Assembly (NCBI GenBank): GCA_941918925.1
Contig: OW799233.1
Span: 9,788,001-9,852,000, forward strand
DNA: 64,000 nt
Source of the DNA: Phyto melanocephala
Lineage: Eukaryota > Arthropoda > Insecta > Diptera > Rhinophoridae
Reading direction: 5' to 3'
In this document: piece by piece, positions 23,701-33,660 of the stretch
How positions within the stretch are numbered: the stretch's first letter is position 1
Layout: each line of letters starts with the position of its first letter
Notes under the pieces: model-generated
Database searches by the model: none
What the model saw: only the letters and a program-made list of their open reading frames with translations
What the model was told of the DNA's origin: nothing
Made by a program: the position numbers and the translations under genes

Positions 23701-25746
23701 TATGAAATAAAATTGTATTGTTTTACTACACACTAATACAATAACAGCATCTAGAGTACATTGCAAGGGGATTGTGAATTGAACATTTATTAATTCATCA
23801 TTTAAAAGTTTTGCAGTTGCATTTTTTTATTAATTCCTTTTAAATGTTAAAAACAAGATGATCCATTTAGAAATGCTAAAAAACACTTGTTAATATCCTT
23901 TAACGGTATTTTTTCACAACACAATATCTAATGCCATAATAATTTTGCCATCATGTTAAATAAAGTTTTCTTTAAATACATGTGTTAATTTAAACATTCT
24001 TTAATCTATGTGCAATGTAACTGATTTGACTTGCTTTTACTCAACTCAACCTGGCTTGGCTTGACTTAACTTAAATGGCTTAACTGTTTGACAGATGCAA
24101 ACAAACACACAATAGTAGTAGTTGCTATTGTTGATTGCGTTTTAAGGTAAGAAGGTTTAAGGACTCCCGTTAGTTTATATTTCATACTATCTAGTGTTTC
24201 GTTAAAATCATTTTATACTATTTAGTATGAAATTCGTTTTTTTTTTCTTATGAACGTGCATCTTTTTGTGAAGTATAATATTTACGAAAAAAAAATAATA
24301 ATAACAACAAGAGATAGAAAAGGAGAGGGAAAAAAGTATAAGCATAATACCCAGATAAACACAATTTACATTAAAATAATATTTCAATTGGTGTAGTAAC
24401 TAAAGACCATGCCATGGTATGGCATGCTACAGAATTGCATGCAACCAACAAGCAAAAAGGCATCCAGTCAGCCAAAACACATTATAATTTACATCGGACA
24501 TTGTTGTTGTAAAAATCTATTCGGTGTTGCCGATCGATATAGAAAATATGGAATTAGTCATATATTAAGTACTCTCTTTATCTTATTATTATATAAAAAA
24601 ATCAAATGTCGTTAGTTGATAAACGCATGACTAAAGAACGACTGCACAGATTTGGGAATTTTTTTTATTGTTTGTCATAAGCCAAATAAGATTTTTACGA
24701 AAAAAAAAAATGACACGCCCAATTTTTTCAATTTGTCGAAAATCGAAGAATAGCTTCACCGATTTGTCTATTTTCTTATCTAAAATTCGCTTTTGGTATT
24801 ATAATAAGGCAGTAGTTTAATTTATTTTAATTTATTAACAAAAAAATCTTTATTCATTCAAATACAATATAAAATATTTTTTCACTTATCAAGATAAAAA
24901 TGAGCTGGAAAGAAAGACTGGGCGTGTATAAAGAAAATACATTGTATTAAACATCTAAAAACGTTTACATCTATAATTTTTAAACTTTATGCGCTTTACT
25001 TTTATCTCATTTATATTATTACATTATTATGGGGGGAAAGTGATACCCCCCATATAAAAAAAACATAATTTTATGACATACATATTTCAGACACTATAAA
25101 GTTTTTAATTGCATTTAAATAAAAATTTTACAACAAAAATCTGCAACAATTTTACAACTCTTAAAAAAATGTGATAGGATCAAATGAGAGGGCATGGTAT
25201 CTCCCATACAAAGAAAATATATTTAATGGCATATCTGCTAAGCTCGAATGGTTATAGGCTTTGAACTCTGTTTACTTAGCCGCGATATCAGTTTACTTTA
25301 CTTTACAAAAAATACGTTTGATGTAATGTTAAATTGTAATCTCTTTTTGATTTAAATTAAGTACGAGCTACTTTTGATACAAATTCCCCAAGGAAAACTA
25401 AAAATGGTAAGGAGCGGCGAAGGGGGAATGATACCCTTATACGTAAAATCAATTTCCTAATGAATACAATGCAAAAAGGATCAGCGAAAGGGGAATGATA
25501 CCCTTATACGTAAAATCAGTTTTCGAATAAATACAATGCAAAAACTTTGTTGGGGTCAGCAAAGCCTTCCGGGTTCTGCCTGTTTAATATATTTATAATA
25601 AATTAATTCACAACAACAGTTGTTGTACTATTGGTACTATATTTGTTTATGTTAAGAGTACTGTATGCTTGTTGTTGGTAATTTCCATTGAAACTTGTTG
25701 TAAAAAAATACAATTTAATTACAAACGGAATAACAAGGCTGTCTAT

Positions 25747-26644
25747 TAGGGTGATCGACTCGGTTTTATAACCGGTTGAAAACACGGTTTTTTTCCTCTT
25801 TCAGCTGGCGGTTTTTTCTAAATGTTGATTTTTCGAATATCGAATACACCGGTTTTTTTTATACGAAAAAACCGGTTTTTTTATTTTTTTAAGTTTATTT
25901 TCATATATCTTTGTAACCAATCGTACCATAGTATATTTAGTACGCGAACAGTTTCCAAAAATCAGAAAATAAAAACTATTAAATATTCTTCCATAATATT
26001 GTAAGAAATTTGTTTGTTGTTTAAAAAACAAATGTACAATAAGAAAAATAAATGATCTTTAATATTAATTTTTTTATAGGATATAAACCTAAAGTTAAAG
26101 GTAATTGAAGCATAAACTTAGCTGATCGATCACTTTTAGGTAAAAGGTGTAGTAAAATAAAGAAAAACCAATAACCGGCCTTACAGATCCTAGTTTTAAT
26201 TAATGGCATTGAGTGTCTGTCAACTTAAATTTCAATTAAACCAGCGAACAAACTAGTTTATGCCTACATATGTATATTTGTATGTATGTCAGGGGTATAA
26301 GAAAGAATTTTTAAAATGTACTTATTTTAAATTACAGAAATAATTTCAAACAAAATACGTTAGTGCATATTAGTTTAAAAGATCTATTTAATATTTTAAA
26401 AATGTACCGAAGGAGATACGAACGTATATAAACTGCTAAAATTTAATATTTATATATAAATTCAATTATAATCTTTTTTTACAATATTTTTTAATTTTTT
26501 CTTTAAATATTATATTTTATATATTCGAACCGGTTAACCGGTTTTTTCTCAATTTTCAAAATAGCAACCGGTTTTTTTTTAATTTTAAATTTCAAACTAT
26601 TTAAAACCCGGTTTCTTAAAATAGTCGAATAATCGATCACCCTA
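25747..26644 (+). mobile_element. Non-autonomous hAT element with intact 8-bp target duplication
   Basis: The termini are TAGGGTGATCGA and TCGATCACCCTA, typical hAT inverted repeats. They are flanked by a perfect 8-bp duplication, CTGTCTAT (25739-25746 and 26645-26652). Several ACCGG(T)TTTTTT motifs in both orientations lie near each end, as expected for subterminal transposase-binding repeats. At 898 bp there is no room for a transposase and no hAT motif is readable, so it depends on a partner element. The duplication breakpoint at 26061 falls inside it. Confidence 0.9.
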
Positions 26645-26652
26645 CTGTCTAT

Positions 26653-27633
26653 GCCAATGGCAGCACGAGGGAGGGGCATAATAAATAATTACTACTAAAT
26701 AATATTATACGAATTATCATTGCTAAAACCAAACTAGAGCTAATAATTAGTTAAATTAGCTTAACAGAAAATATACGACGCTGGGTATATGAAAATTCGG
26801 CAAAGCCAAATAAAACGATTTTACTTGTTGTTTTTGAAAAAAAAAAACAAAATGGTCTTAATATATTGCCATTTACATAAACAGCTCAAAATGAACATAA
26901 ACAATTGTATGCGACTTTAAAATGAGATTTTTTTTTAATTGACGAAAACTTAAAAATAACCAACTGAATATTTTCATACATAAATTTGTATAATTTTTCT
27001 TTATCATTTAATATTTTATCTCAATGTTCCCAGAGTGTGTGTAGTGTATATGTTGAGGTTGGGTTTAGATAAATTAATGTTTAACTACCATTAAAATAGA
27101 AGCTCTTGCAAAGGGACTTTTTTACCTTATTTGTTGCTGAAAGAAAAACTAAAGAATTTAAAATGTAATTGGATTAGACTGATATCGTATTTTATATATT
27201 AGACAAACAACAATCTATTCCTTTTTTTATTTTTCTTATTACAGTAGTGTTGCTTAAAATCTTTTAAAGTATTGATGCTGAAATGCTCTTTCAATACAAC
27301 ATACATATTTCTGTACATATATGCAAATTAGTTGGGAGAGTAAATTTAATAAAAAAAAACAAATCGATTGACTTATAAAATAAAAACTATATCAACATTT
27401 CAGAAAAATGAAATCAATGTAGACTTACAAATTACCATATAATATCTTGAAAACACATCCTACTAAATTCAAGTTAAGTGGGATATACACAAGAATATTC
27501 CTTTTGCTTGTGTGTGTGTGTGTGTTCATTTTCGAACGTCAACAGACAACAACAAAAACTATTGTGATTGAGAGGAAGCCACCGGCCATATTTCATTCTT
27601 AAATTTGTGGTAAACATGGAGATAGAAAGCAAC
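26653..27633. other. Intergenic, with a DINE-1-like 3' end at about 26780-26832
   Basis: Near 26780 the sequence reads GGGTATATGAAAATTCGGCA..AGCC..TTTTACTTGTTGTTTTT. This is the subterminal repeat, hairpin and end of a DINE-1-like element (plus strand); its 5' part is not recognisable. A (TG)n run (GTGTGTGTGTGTGTG) lies near 27509. I see nothing else. Confidence 0.45.
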
Positions 27634-28041
27634 TTAACCCATTTTAGTCGACTGGGTATTTAAATACCCAAAAAATTTTAAGTAGTAAACAAATTCCTGC
27701 GTTGGCCTGATAAGAGATAATGATTGCAAGTTGCTTTTTTATTTAACACTAGAGGTTGATTAATGTAAGAAAAATTAAAAAGAAGCTTTTTTTAATTTTT
27801 ACCTTTAGTTTGCGAATTTGGAAAAATTAAGTTTTTTTGTTTTTCAAAAAATGATCAGAAAAAGGTTTGTCAATTAAAGGATAATGCTAAAAATTAAAAA
27901 TATCTGCACATTCTAAATAGCGTTAGGTGTCGCATTTGTAGTGTGAAAAAAATAAAAGAGGTTTGTCAACACACTTGGCCGTCACACGCTATAAAGTGAA
28001 AATGGGTATTTAAATACCCAACCGTCCATAATGAGTTCTAA
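27634..28041. mobile_element. piggyBac-type terminal region with paired GGGTATTTAAATACCC palindromes
   Basis: The left end is TTAA followed by CCCATTTTAGTCGACTGGG, running into the perfect palindrome GGGTATTTAAATACCC (27654-27669). The same 16-bp palindrome recurs at 28004-28019. There it leads outward through AACCGTCCATAATGAGTT to TCTAA, an imperfect mirror of the left end. TTAA is the piggyBac target. Either this is a 400-bp piggyBac-type MITE, or 27634 is the 3' end of the decayed element whose transposase lies at 28140-28951. Confidence 0.6.
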
Positions 28042-28139
28042 ATTTAACTATTTTCTCTTTATTGAAATAATTCTTTTTAGCGTAAATAAAAGACAAATTT
28101 ATTTTTTTTAAATTTATTTAAAAAAATTAGGGGTTATTT

Positions 28140-28951
28140 AGACTTTGTAGTTTTAGATTTATCTGATGTGACACTTTTATGGTAATCCAGGAAGCATGGT
28201 TCTGGGTGCAAATTTGTCTGGCACTTCAAACATTCGTACTCTGTTTTGCCACGGCACTGCCGGCAGCGATGATGTACTGAGAGTTTTCTGATTAAATGAT
28301 TGACGCAATCATACCTAGCTCCGGAAAATCGGCATTTTGCCGATTAAAAGTCATCATTATCATTTCGCCTACTTTCACTTTAAACCGAAATTGAGACATT
28401 TGTGGTTTTTTTCATATTGGCAACAAAGTCAATGCAGTTGCCACGCATTCACCATAGCCGCATCGAAAGCGTTTGTAACTAATGCCAATACCACTTTTTT
28501 CCCCGAACTCGAATGCGATAATTGTTCATGGTGTTATCAAAAAAGTCCACACCTCCCATTTATTTATTATATTGGATGACTAAATAGGGTTGCTCAATTG
28601 CGCGAATTATTGGTGTATGAGTTAAATAATTCGATAATAATGTTACGACCTAAAAAATAATAATGGAATTAATTGATTAATTACGTAAAATATTTCGGTG
28701 ACTAACGTTCCGAATTATCGTTCCAACGTATAGCAGTTATAGAATTGTCCACATAAACTAATTCTGAAGGTTACTGACAAATCATCAATCTCGTGTCTTC
28801 CGTATCACTTAAGTCGTCGACGTCGTCGGGATGTAATATAACAACACCAGTTGTATGTGATTATCTTTCAAAATATTCTTCCCCATCGGACCAGCTATAG
28901 AGAATTTCTTGTAATTCGGTAGTAGTACGAATTTTCTGATGAAGCTTCATT
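28140..28951 (-). mobile_element. piggyBac-family transposase relic
   Basis: On the minus strand the start (28951) reads MKLHQKIRTTTELQEILYSW then a VILHPDDVDDLSDTED-like acidic segment, as in piggyBac N-termini. After a large deletion the C-terminal half follows. It gives MGGVDFFDNTMNNYRIRVRG then KKW, ALVTNAFDAAMVNAW (last catalytic Asp region), and a frameshift. The cysteine-rich end has CRQC, CLKC and CFLDYH spacing. The catalytic middle, with the first Asp residues, is missing and frames are broken. It is non-functional. Confidence 0.75.
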
Positions 28952-29149
28952 TTATGTCGGTTATTTATAATTTTTTTTTGTAAAAATTCATTTTTTATGC
29001 ACTTGTTTTATTGTAAAAAAATAACTTAATTTCACCTGTTCACTCAACAAGTCTAAAAAAGGAGCAGCAAACGGGAATTTCCTTTTCAAAAACAAACAAA
29101 CAAAGTTCAAAGCTGTTGCGCACAAATTTCTAAAACAATGTTAGTTTTG

Positions 29150-29460
29150 AGTTCAAGGATTGTTCACACATACATGCTCCTTCAAACAACTCCAATAAAA
29201 ATAGTCGGGTACTGAATCTGTCGTACGCGCTAGCCAATTAATTACCGCATTTCTGGAATTTATTTGCTCTTCAAAAACTTGCATTGAAAATGCTATTGTT
29301 GGCATTGACTCTATCCTGCAGAAATCACATCTCAAGACTGTTTTCAATAGCAGGACCTAAAAAATTTTCTTTTATAAACCGATACTGCTCTGTATTTACC
29401 ATTACAGCACTACCATCTTCATTTTGGAAGAAATAAGACCCAGTAGTATTTTTAGATGTA
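29150..29460 (-). mobile_element. Tc1/mariner-type transposase relic 4 (C-terminal half)
   Basis: The minus-strand translation gives TGSYFFQNEDGSAVMVNTEQ, YRFIKENFLGPAIEN, FLQDR at the second catalytic position, then SRNAVINWLARTTDSVPDYF and LKEHVCVNNP. It aligns with the family's GPYFF..NG.AVTVN..RYR, QQDGA and ISR..VNWPPRSCDLTPLDYF blocks. One frameshift and one stop are visible. It lies head to head with relic 5, which carries the preceding half of the protein. Confidence 0.7.
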
Positions 29461-29522
29461 ACTCTTTTTTAATAAATTTTATTTCAGACTACATATATGA
29501 ATAAAAACTGAAGAATAAATAA

Positions 29523-29910
29523 TGGAGAGCTTTGAAACTGAACATAGAACCAGAATAGTACAATTTTATTTTTTAAATCGTCGACCCGCAGATCATCGGT
29601 AACGTTTAAATTTTTCAGTTGAATTTCGACAGTTGGCCAGAAATATATTATCGATTGTATTCAAAGTCTGTTTATGAGTGATGAAGCTCCTTATTTTATT
29701 TGAATGACTTTATTAATAAGCAGAACTGTAGGCTCTGGAGTTGTGAAAATCCAAAAGACATTAATCAACGCCAATTCCACCTCAATAGGTTTACAGTATG
29801 GTGTGGCCTTACATCTGAAAATATCATTCGGCCTTACACGCAGACTCTTTGCCCACCCTGTATATCACAACTGTTTTGAAGACTTTCACGCGATTCCTAC
29901 GCCAAAATGA
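29523..29910 (+). mobile_element. Tc1/mariner-type transposase relic 5 (N-terminal half)
   Basis: The plus-strand translation begins MESFETEHRTRIVQFYFLNR, the family's N-terminal start. After a deletion it continues MSDEAPYF, NDFINKQNCRLWSCENP and FTVWCGLTSENIIRPY. It stops being recognisable where relic 4 on the opposite strand begins (GSYFF). The two may be halves of one element split by a local inversion, or two separate copies. Confidence 0.7.
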
Positions 29911-30167
29911 TGTTTCAAAAGTCATCAATGATTCATACACAATCTCCTGCAGTTAAAAATTAATTTTTGCCAATTTGTTAAGCATTTAATACATGGGCAA
30001 ATACTGACGTTGATTATTCTGTTTTCAATATTTTGCAAAGGTCAATTTTGTTATAGATACTTATGTGTTTCAGCAGCATTTCACCGCTTATCAATTACGA
30101 AATAACAGCAACAAATTTTATCAGCTTAAATTTCAATTCTAAAACTTGTTGTGCTTAAAATCAATGA

Positions 30168-32177
30168 ATGACAATGCGAAAACAGTATTTTGCAAATATT
30201 CATCACGCTAACATCAAAAACGCGACCAAACGCGACAAACAAACAAAAATGAATAAACATTTGAAATTGATACTGCAACTGCCAATGCAGTCAACATGGA
30301 CAATTGGTGTCATTATCTTTTTGATATTGAACTCGAAACTGATAAAATTCAATGTAAATGCCAGCAGTGCACACAATTTTACATACATTTATCGTGATTA
30401 CTTACAAAATATGATGGATATAATCGATGGCGATGTACAATCATGTACGAACTTCTTTCAACATGCTTGTGGCAATTTTGAAAATTATCAAACAGGTGAA
30501 TTGCCAGAACAGGAGGACGATGTTAGGGATAGGGAGAAAGATGTTATACCATTTTTGTACAACAAACAGGACTATTATAACTTTTTTAAAGACCATAAAG
30601 AGCATTTTAATACAATACCCGGAATTTTGGTGCGCAAGGCATATGAGCTGTGTAAACAAACACAAACAAAAAATCAGGGGAATCGAAAGATTTGGCTAAG
30701 AATAGTAAATGATATACCGTTTCTGCGGCATGATAATAATCTTTTGCGAAAATGGCCTTTTTTACAATACCAGTGGGAAATATATGAAGCACAATTGGAT
30801 TTGTCTTGGCCAGCCTTGGCAGCGGAGTTTAGTGCTCATGGTTTGAATACATTTTTTAATGTTTTCTTTGCTGAGAATACCATATACGTAGCACCCAACG
30901 ATGACCTGCAATGTCCAGATCTTAATAAGTTAACGAAGAGTTTATTACCTCTACTACGACGTCGCAATGCCCAAATAGCAGATATTATAGGTGGTGAAAT
31001 TTGGCTGTTGTGTCGTCAACTGAAAGGCGAAGTATCAGGCGAAACAGATAAAGTTTCAAATCTTTTAGTTGACGATTTAATGAGTGAATTTTTTCAACGA
31101 CTATTTCCACGTTTGAATTTTACCAGTGCCGAAATTGAAAATGCCCGCAAAATTATAGTTTACATAGACAAATTGAGCGAAACCATGTCTCTACTACGTC
31201 ATACGAATCCTAGAATTGTGTACAATTTCATACTATGGCAAGCGTTTCGGAAAATCTCTAGCATCGATGACTGTTACTCCTTAACACATGAATTCGACAG
31301 TCTGCTGCAAGTTGAATATTGGCAATGGCATGCTTTTAATTTGCACTTTAGTCGGGACGTAGCTATGGCTTCATATCTCTTTCATACCACGAGATTCCAA
31401 AAGCATTATCGACAGTTTATAACAAGTACATCGTGGGAACGTCTTTTTCAAAATCGTTCCGAACGCAAAGACTTAAATATTGAAAGAACTATTAAAAACT
31501 ACGCCAAACAATATCTGATACTTGAAAACTATACAGACACCTTCAAATCGGTGTTGCTTGCTAGGGAAAATCCAGCATTTTATTCTCATCTCTTGGAGCT
31601 GCGAAGACTTAAATTGCGTTACTCGTTCTTATATCCCCACGAGGACACGGAGCAAATGCATTTTTTCAAAGAGTTTATAAACTTTTCCATTTTACTACTC
31701 TATCGGCCACGACTTCACTATTTCGCCTCATATGATCGTGAAATGTGGCAAAATTCAGAACTGCTACAAAACACTGATGGTTTTTATACCGCCGTAGATT
31801 GCTTGCAGCATCAAACAACTTTAAATGCGGAGGACTCTGATCTCTACGAACACCTTAATATGGATCAGGTTAATGAGATATTCAACTTTTATAATGCCTT
31901 TATTGAAGCGCTGGCCGACTATAGATTCTGGCTGGAGAGTGAAAATTTTGCCATAGCGGAAGATTTTATCTTGGAATATTTCAAACTAAATTCATTAAGT
32001 GTCATATTCTATGCAGTCGCTCAGCAGTTTTGCGGTCGTAATGATGCTATTTTTAGTAACTTAATTAATCGTAGTTATATGAATATGCCCGAATTTCAGG
32101 AGGCATTTGAATGTCAATCAATCGACGAAATGAATCCCGTAACAAAGTGTATGATAAACCAGTGTTTACAAAATTAG
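30168..32177 (+). CDS. M13 (neprilysin-like) family protein, catalytically dead, intronless
   Basis: This is one uninterrupted 669-aa frame. A cytoplasmic start is followed by one hydrophobic segment (residues 45-60), so it is a type II anchor or an uncleaved signal. Then comes the M13 N-terminal signature SCTNFFQHACGNF (Cys93, Cys101). The C-terminus keeps the family ending MPEFQEAFECQ..MNPVTKC. Where active M13 proteases have HExxH followed by GFD, this protein has RPRLHYFA (513-520), so one His and the Glu are lost. The ENIAD motif is replaced by MDQVNE (565-570). It cannot be a zinc protease of the usual type. Its length is near the usual 650-750. Met28 (30249, context CAAAAATG) is an alternative start. 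Flies have many inactive neprilysin-like genes; a similar non-proteolytic or binding role is inferred. The intact frame argues it is expressed. Confidence 0.85.
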   Translation: MTMRKQYFANIHHANIKNATKRDKQTKMNKHLKLILQLPMQSTWTIGVIIFLILNSKLIKFNVNASSAHNFTYIYRDYLQNMMDIIDGDVQSCTNFFQHACGNFENYQTGELPEQEDDVRDREKDVIPFLYNKQDYYNFFKDHKEHFNTIPGILVRKAYELCKQTQTKNQGNRKIWLRIVNDIPFLRHDNNLLRKWPFLQYQWEIYEAQLDLSWPALAAEFSAHGLNTFFNVFFAENTIYVAPNDDLQCPDLNKLTKSLLPLLRRRNAQIADIIGGEIWLLCRQLKGEVSGETDKVSNLLVDDLMSEFFQRLFPRLNFTSAEIENARKIIVYIDKLSETMSLLRHTNPRIVYNFILWQAFRKISSIDDCYSLTHEFDSLLQVEYWQWHAFNLHFSRDVAMASYLFHTTRFQKHYRQFITSTSWERLFQNRSERKDLNIERTIKNYAKQYLILENYTDTFKSVLLARENPAFYSHLLELRRLKLRYSFLYPHEDTEQMHFFKEFINFSILLLYRPRLHYFASYDREMWQNSELLQNTDGFYTAVDCLQHQTTLNAEDSDLYEHLNMDQVNEIFNFYNAFIEALADYRFWLESENFAIAEDFILEYFKLNSLSVIFYAVAQQFCGRNDAIFSNLINRSYMNMPEFQEAFECQSIDEMNPVTKCMINQCLQN

Positions 32178-32499
32178 TTTTTTACTCTAAATATCGATAT
32201 TTGTATAGAATAATTGCCTGCATGTACGTTAGCATTATAGATAAAATAATCTAGAATATAAATCTTTCACATTGTGTTAATAATTATTTCCTGGTGAGAG
32301 GCACATCTTATTTTTCAATTACACTCTTACATTTCCAACAAAAAATACAGTATTTATGACCCCTTAGTGGATTTGGTGAAGTGGGATTGGGCAATCGCTT
32401 TGCTGCCAAATATTGGAATTGTAAAGGTTTATCCATTTACTGGTATCGAAACTGTCGGTCTTTTCTTCAAATTGTAACCTTTTATTTTCCTGTTGTTAG
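32178..32499. other. 3' flank of the M13-like gene
   Basis: AT-rich sequence just after the stop. No canonical AATAAA lies within the first 100 bases, although variants such as AATATAAA (about 32255) are present. I recognise nothing else. Confidence 0.4.
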
Positions 32500-32875
32500 T
32501 TAAACAGGAATTATACAGAGCCGCATAGGCAAACGTGGCTGTTATTGGACGACTGTCATACGAGGGCACTTACGCGACTCTCGCTCTCAATTCCGAGGTC
32601 TGTGTCTGTGGGAGATTAAATCTGCCTTTTAACGGCTTCTGCAGAATTTTTTACGATTAGTGGAAAGTTGACACTGTTCAACATCTTTTCTACCATTGCC
32701 CAGCTCTGGCGAAACTAAGAGCCCGGCATCTGGGCAAGTACATATATCTCACGTTGATGCTTGTTTTTTCGTTCGTCGGGTTGGTTTTAGATTGTTCAAA
32801 TCTAGTATATATCAGGTATAATCTTGGACCCAAGTCTTCAGATCATCAGCCTATTTAATCTTACCTAACCTTGAA
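32500..32875 (+). mobile_element. LINE 3' end relic (RNase H/C-terminal zinc-knuckle region)
   Basis: The plus-strand translation across small breaks gives LNLPFNGFCRIF, then VDTVQHLFYHCPALAKLRAR, HLG. This aligns with the C-terminal Cys/His end of RNase H-bearing LINEs (C..C...EETVEH.L..CPAL..LR..HLG). The first CxxC is degraded and there is an in-frame stop. The 3' tail ends TTTAATCTTACCTAACCTTG. Only the extreme 3' end is present, as expected from 5'-truncated retrotransposition. The clade is uncertain. Confidence 0.6.
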
Positions 32876-32957
32876 CAGTTATACAATGTTATTCAAAGTA
32901 GCTATGACCTTTTACCATTTTAATGGCAACATTTGGATTCTGCGTCAAAAGAACTGG

Positions 32958-33083
32958 GGGCAAATTACGGCATTCGAACGTGATCGAAATTTGAAAATTT
33001 TTATTAGAATCTCTATACCTAAAGCACAGCGAACTCGATCGTTCGAGTAAAATTTCGATAGTGATCGAATGTCGTAATTTGGC
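32958..33083. mobile_element. Palindromic MITE, copy 1 (complete)
   Basis: The left end GGGCAAATTACGGCATTCGA and the right end (reverse complement GCCAAATTACGACATTCGAT) form long imperfect inverted repeats covering most of the 126 bp, with TCGAACGATCGAG-like sequence at the centre. The same sequence recurs at 42485-42563 and 44147-44273. Confidence 0.7.
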
Positions 33084-33179
33084 TACTGCTCATCTTTTAA
33101 GTCCTAGAATGAATCAAGTTAATTTCAGATACACTGTTCTAAAGCAAAGCGTATGCCAAAGAGGGCATTCTGTATCGAC

Positions 33180-33660
33180 CATAACAAATAGTAGTTGAAA
33201 GGAACAAGGTCTAGTCTATAAGGCGAGGTGAGGCAAAACTTTCCAAACACTTATTTTTAACATGTGAACGAGCTCTGTCAAGATGGAATGTCCGGTTTTA
33301 TTTCTGGCTACATTTTATGAACGTATTGCGGCCAATGCTGGCTTCAGACAAATCAGTAGCATTCACTACATATTGCCTGTGATGGTCTGGCCAGATTTTA
33401 GCAGTCCCTTTTGGTCCAACCAACTACAAAGCATTCGTTGCCTTGGCTTTCGTGAGGTGTCGATTCAGCTGATTAGCCGGGCTACACATACAAAAAATTT
33501 TTCAGAGCAAACATGATTTTCTTTTATAGTGTTCAAGCAGCGTTCCAGACATGCAAAATCGTTTTTTAAGGTCTCTTGGTTTTTATTCATATGGTACCCA
33601 ACTTCCCTGGTTTTGAATGAATTCTGCTGCTTGCAAACGCTTTAAAAAAACGACAGATAT
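33180..33660 (-). mobile_element. mariner transposase relic (a different family from relics 1-6)
   Basis: The minus-strand translation in shifting frames gives WVPYE then KPRDLKKRFCMSGTLLEHYK, the VPHELxxRD...RR...CE.LL linker typical of mariner. SRKPRQRML, GPKGTAKIW and TFHLDRARSHVKNKCLESF follow. The last aligns to mariner's HQDNARPHVAK with the catalytic Asp present. Multiple frameshifts show it is dead. Confidence 0.55.

Larger units (their letters stand above)
21989..26061 (+). repeat. 4,073-bp tandem duplication, copy 2
   Basis: This is the second head-to-tail copy, which keeps the original right-hand context. The hAT element truncated at the end of copy 1 is here complete and continues past the breakpoint to 26644. 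Copy 2 is therefore contiguous with the ancestral right flank and copy 1 with the ancestral left flank. The near-identity means either a very recent duplication or two haplotypes placed in tandem by an assembler. Confidence 0.95.

Noticed and set aside
28337..28579. 80-aa plus-strand frame
   Set aside because: Antisense to the piggyBac transposase relic, which is recognisable on the minus strand by MGGVD and VNAW motifs.
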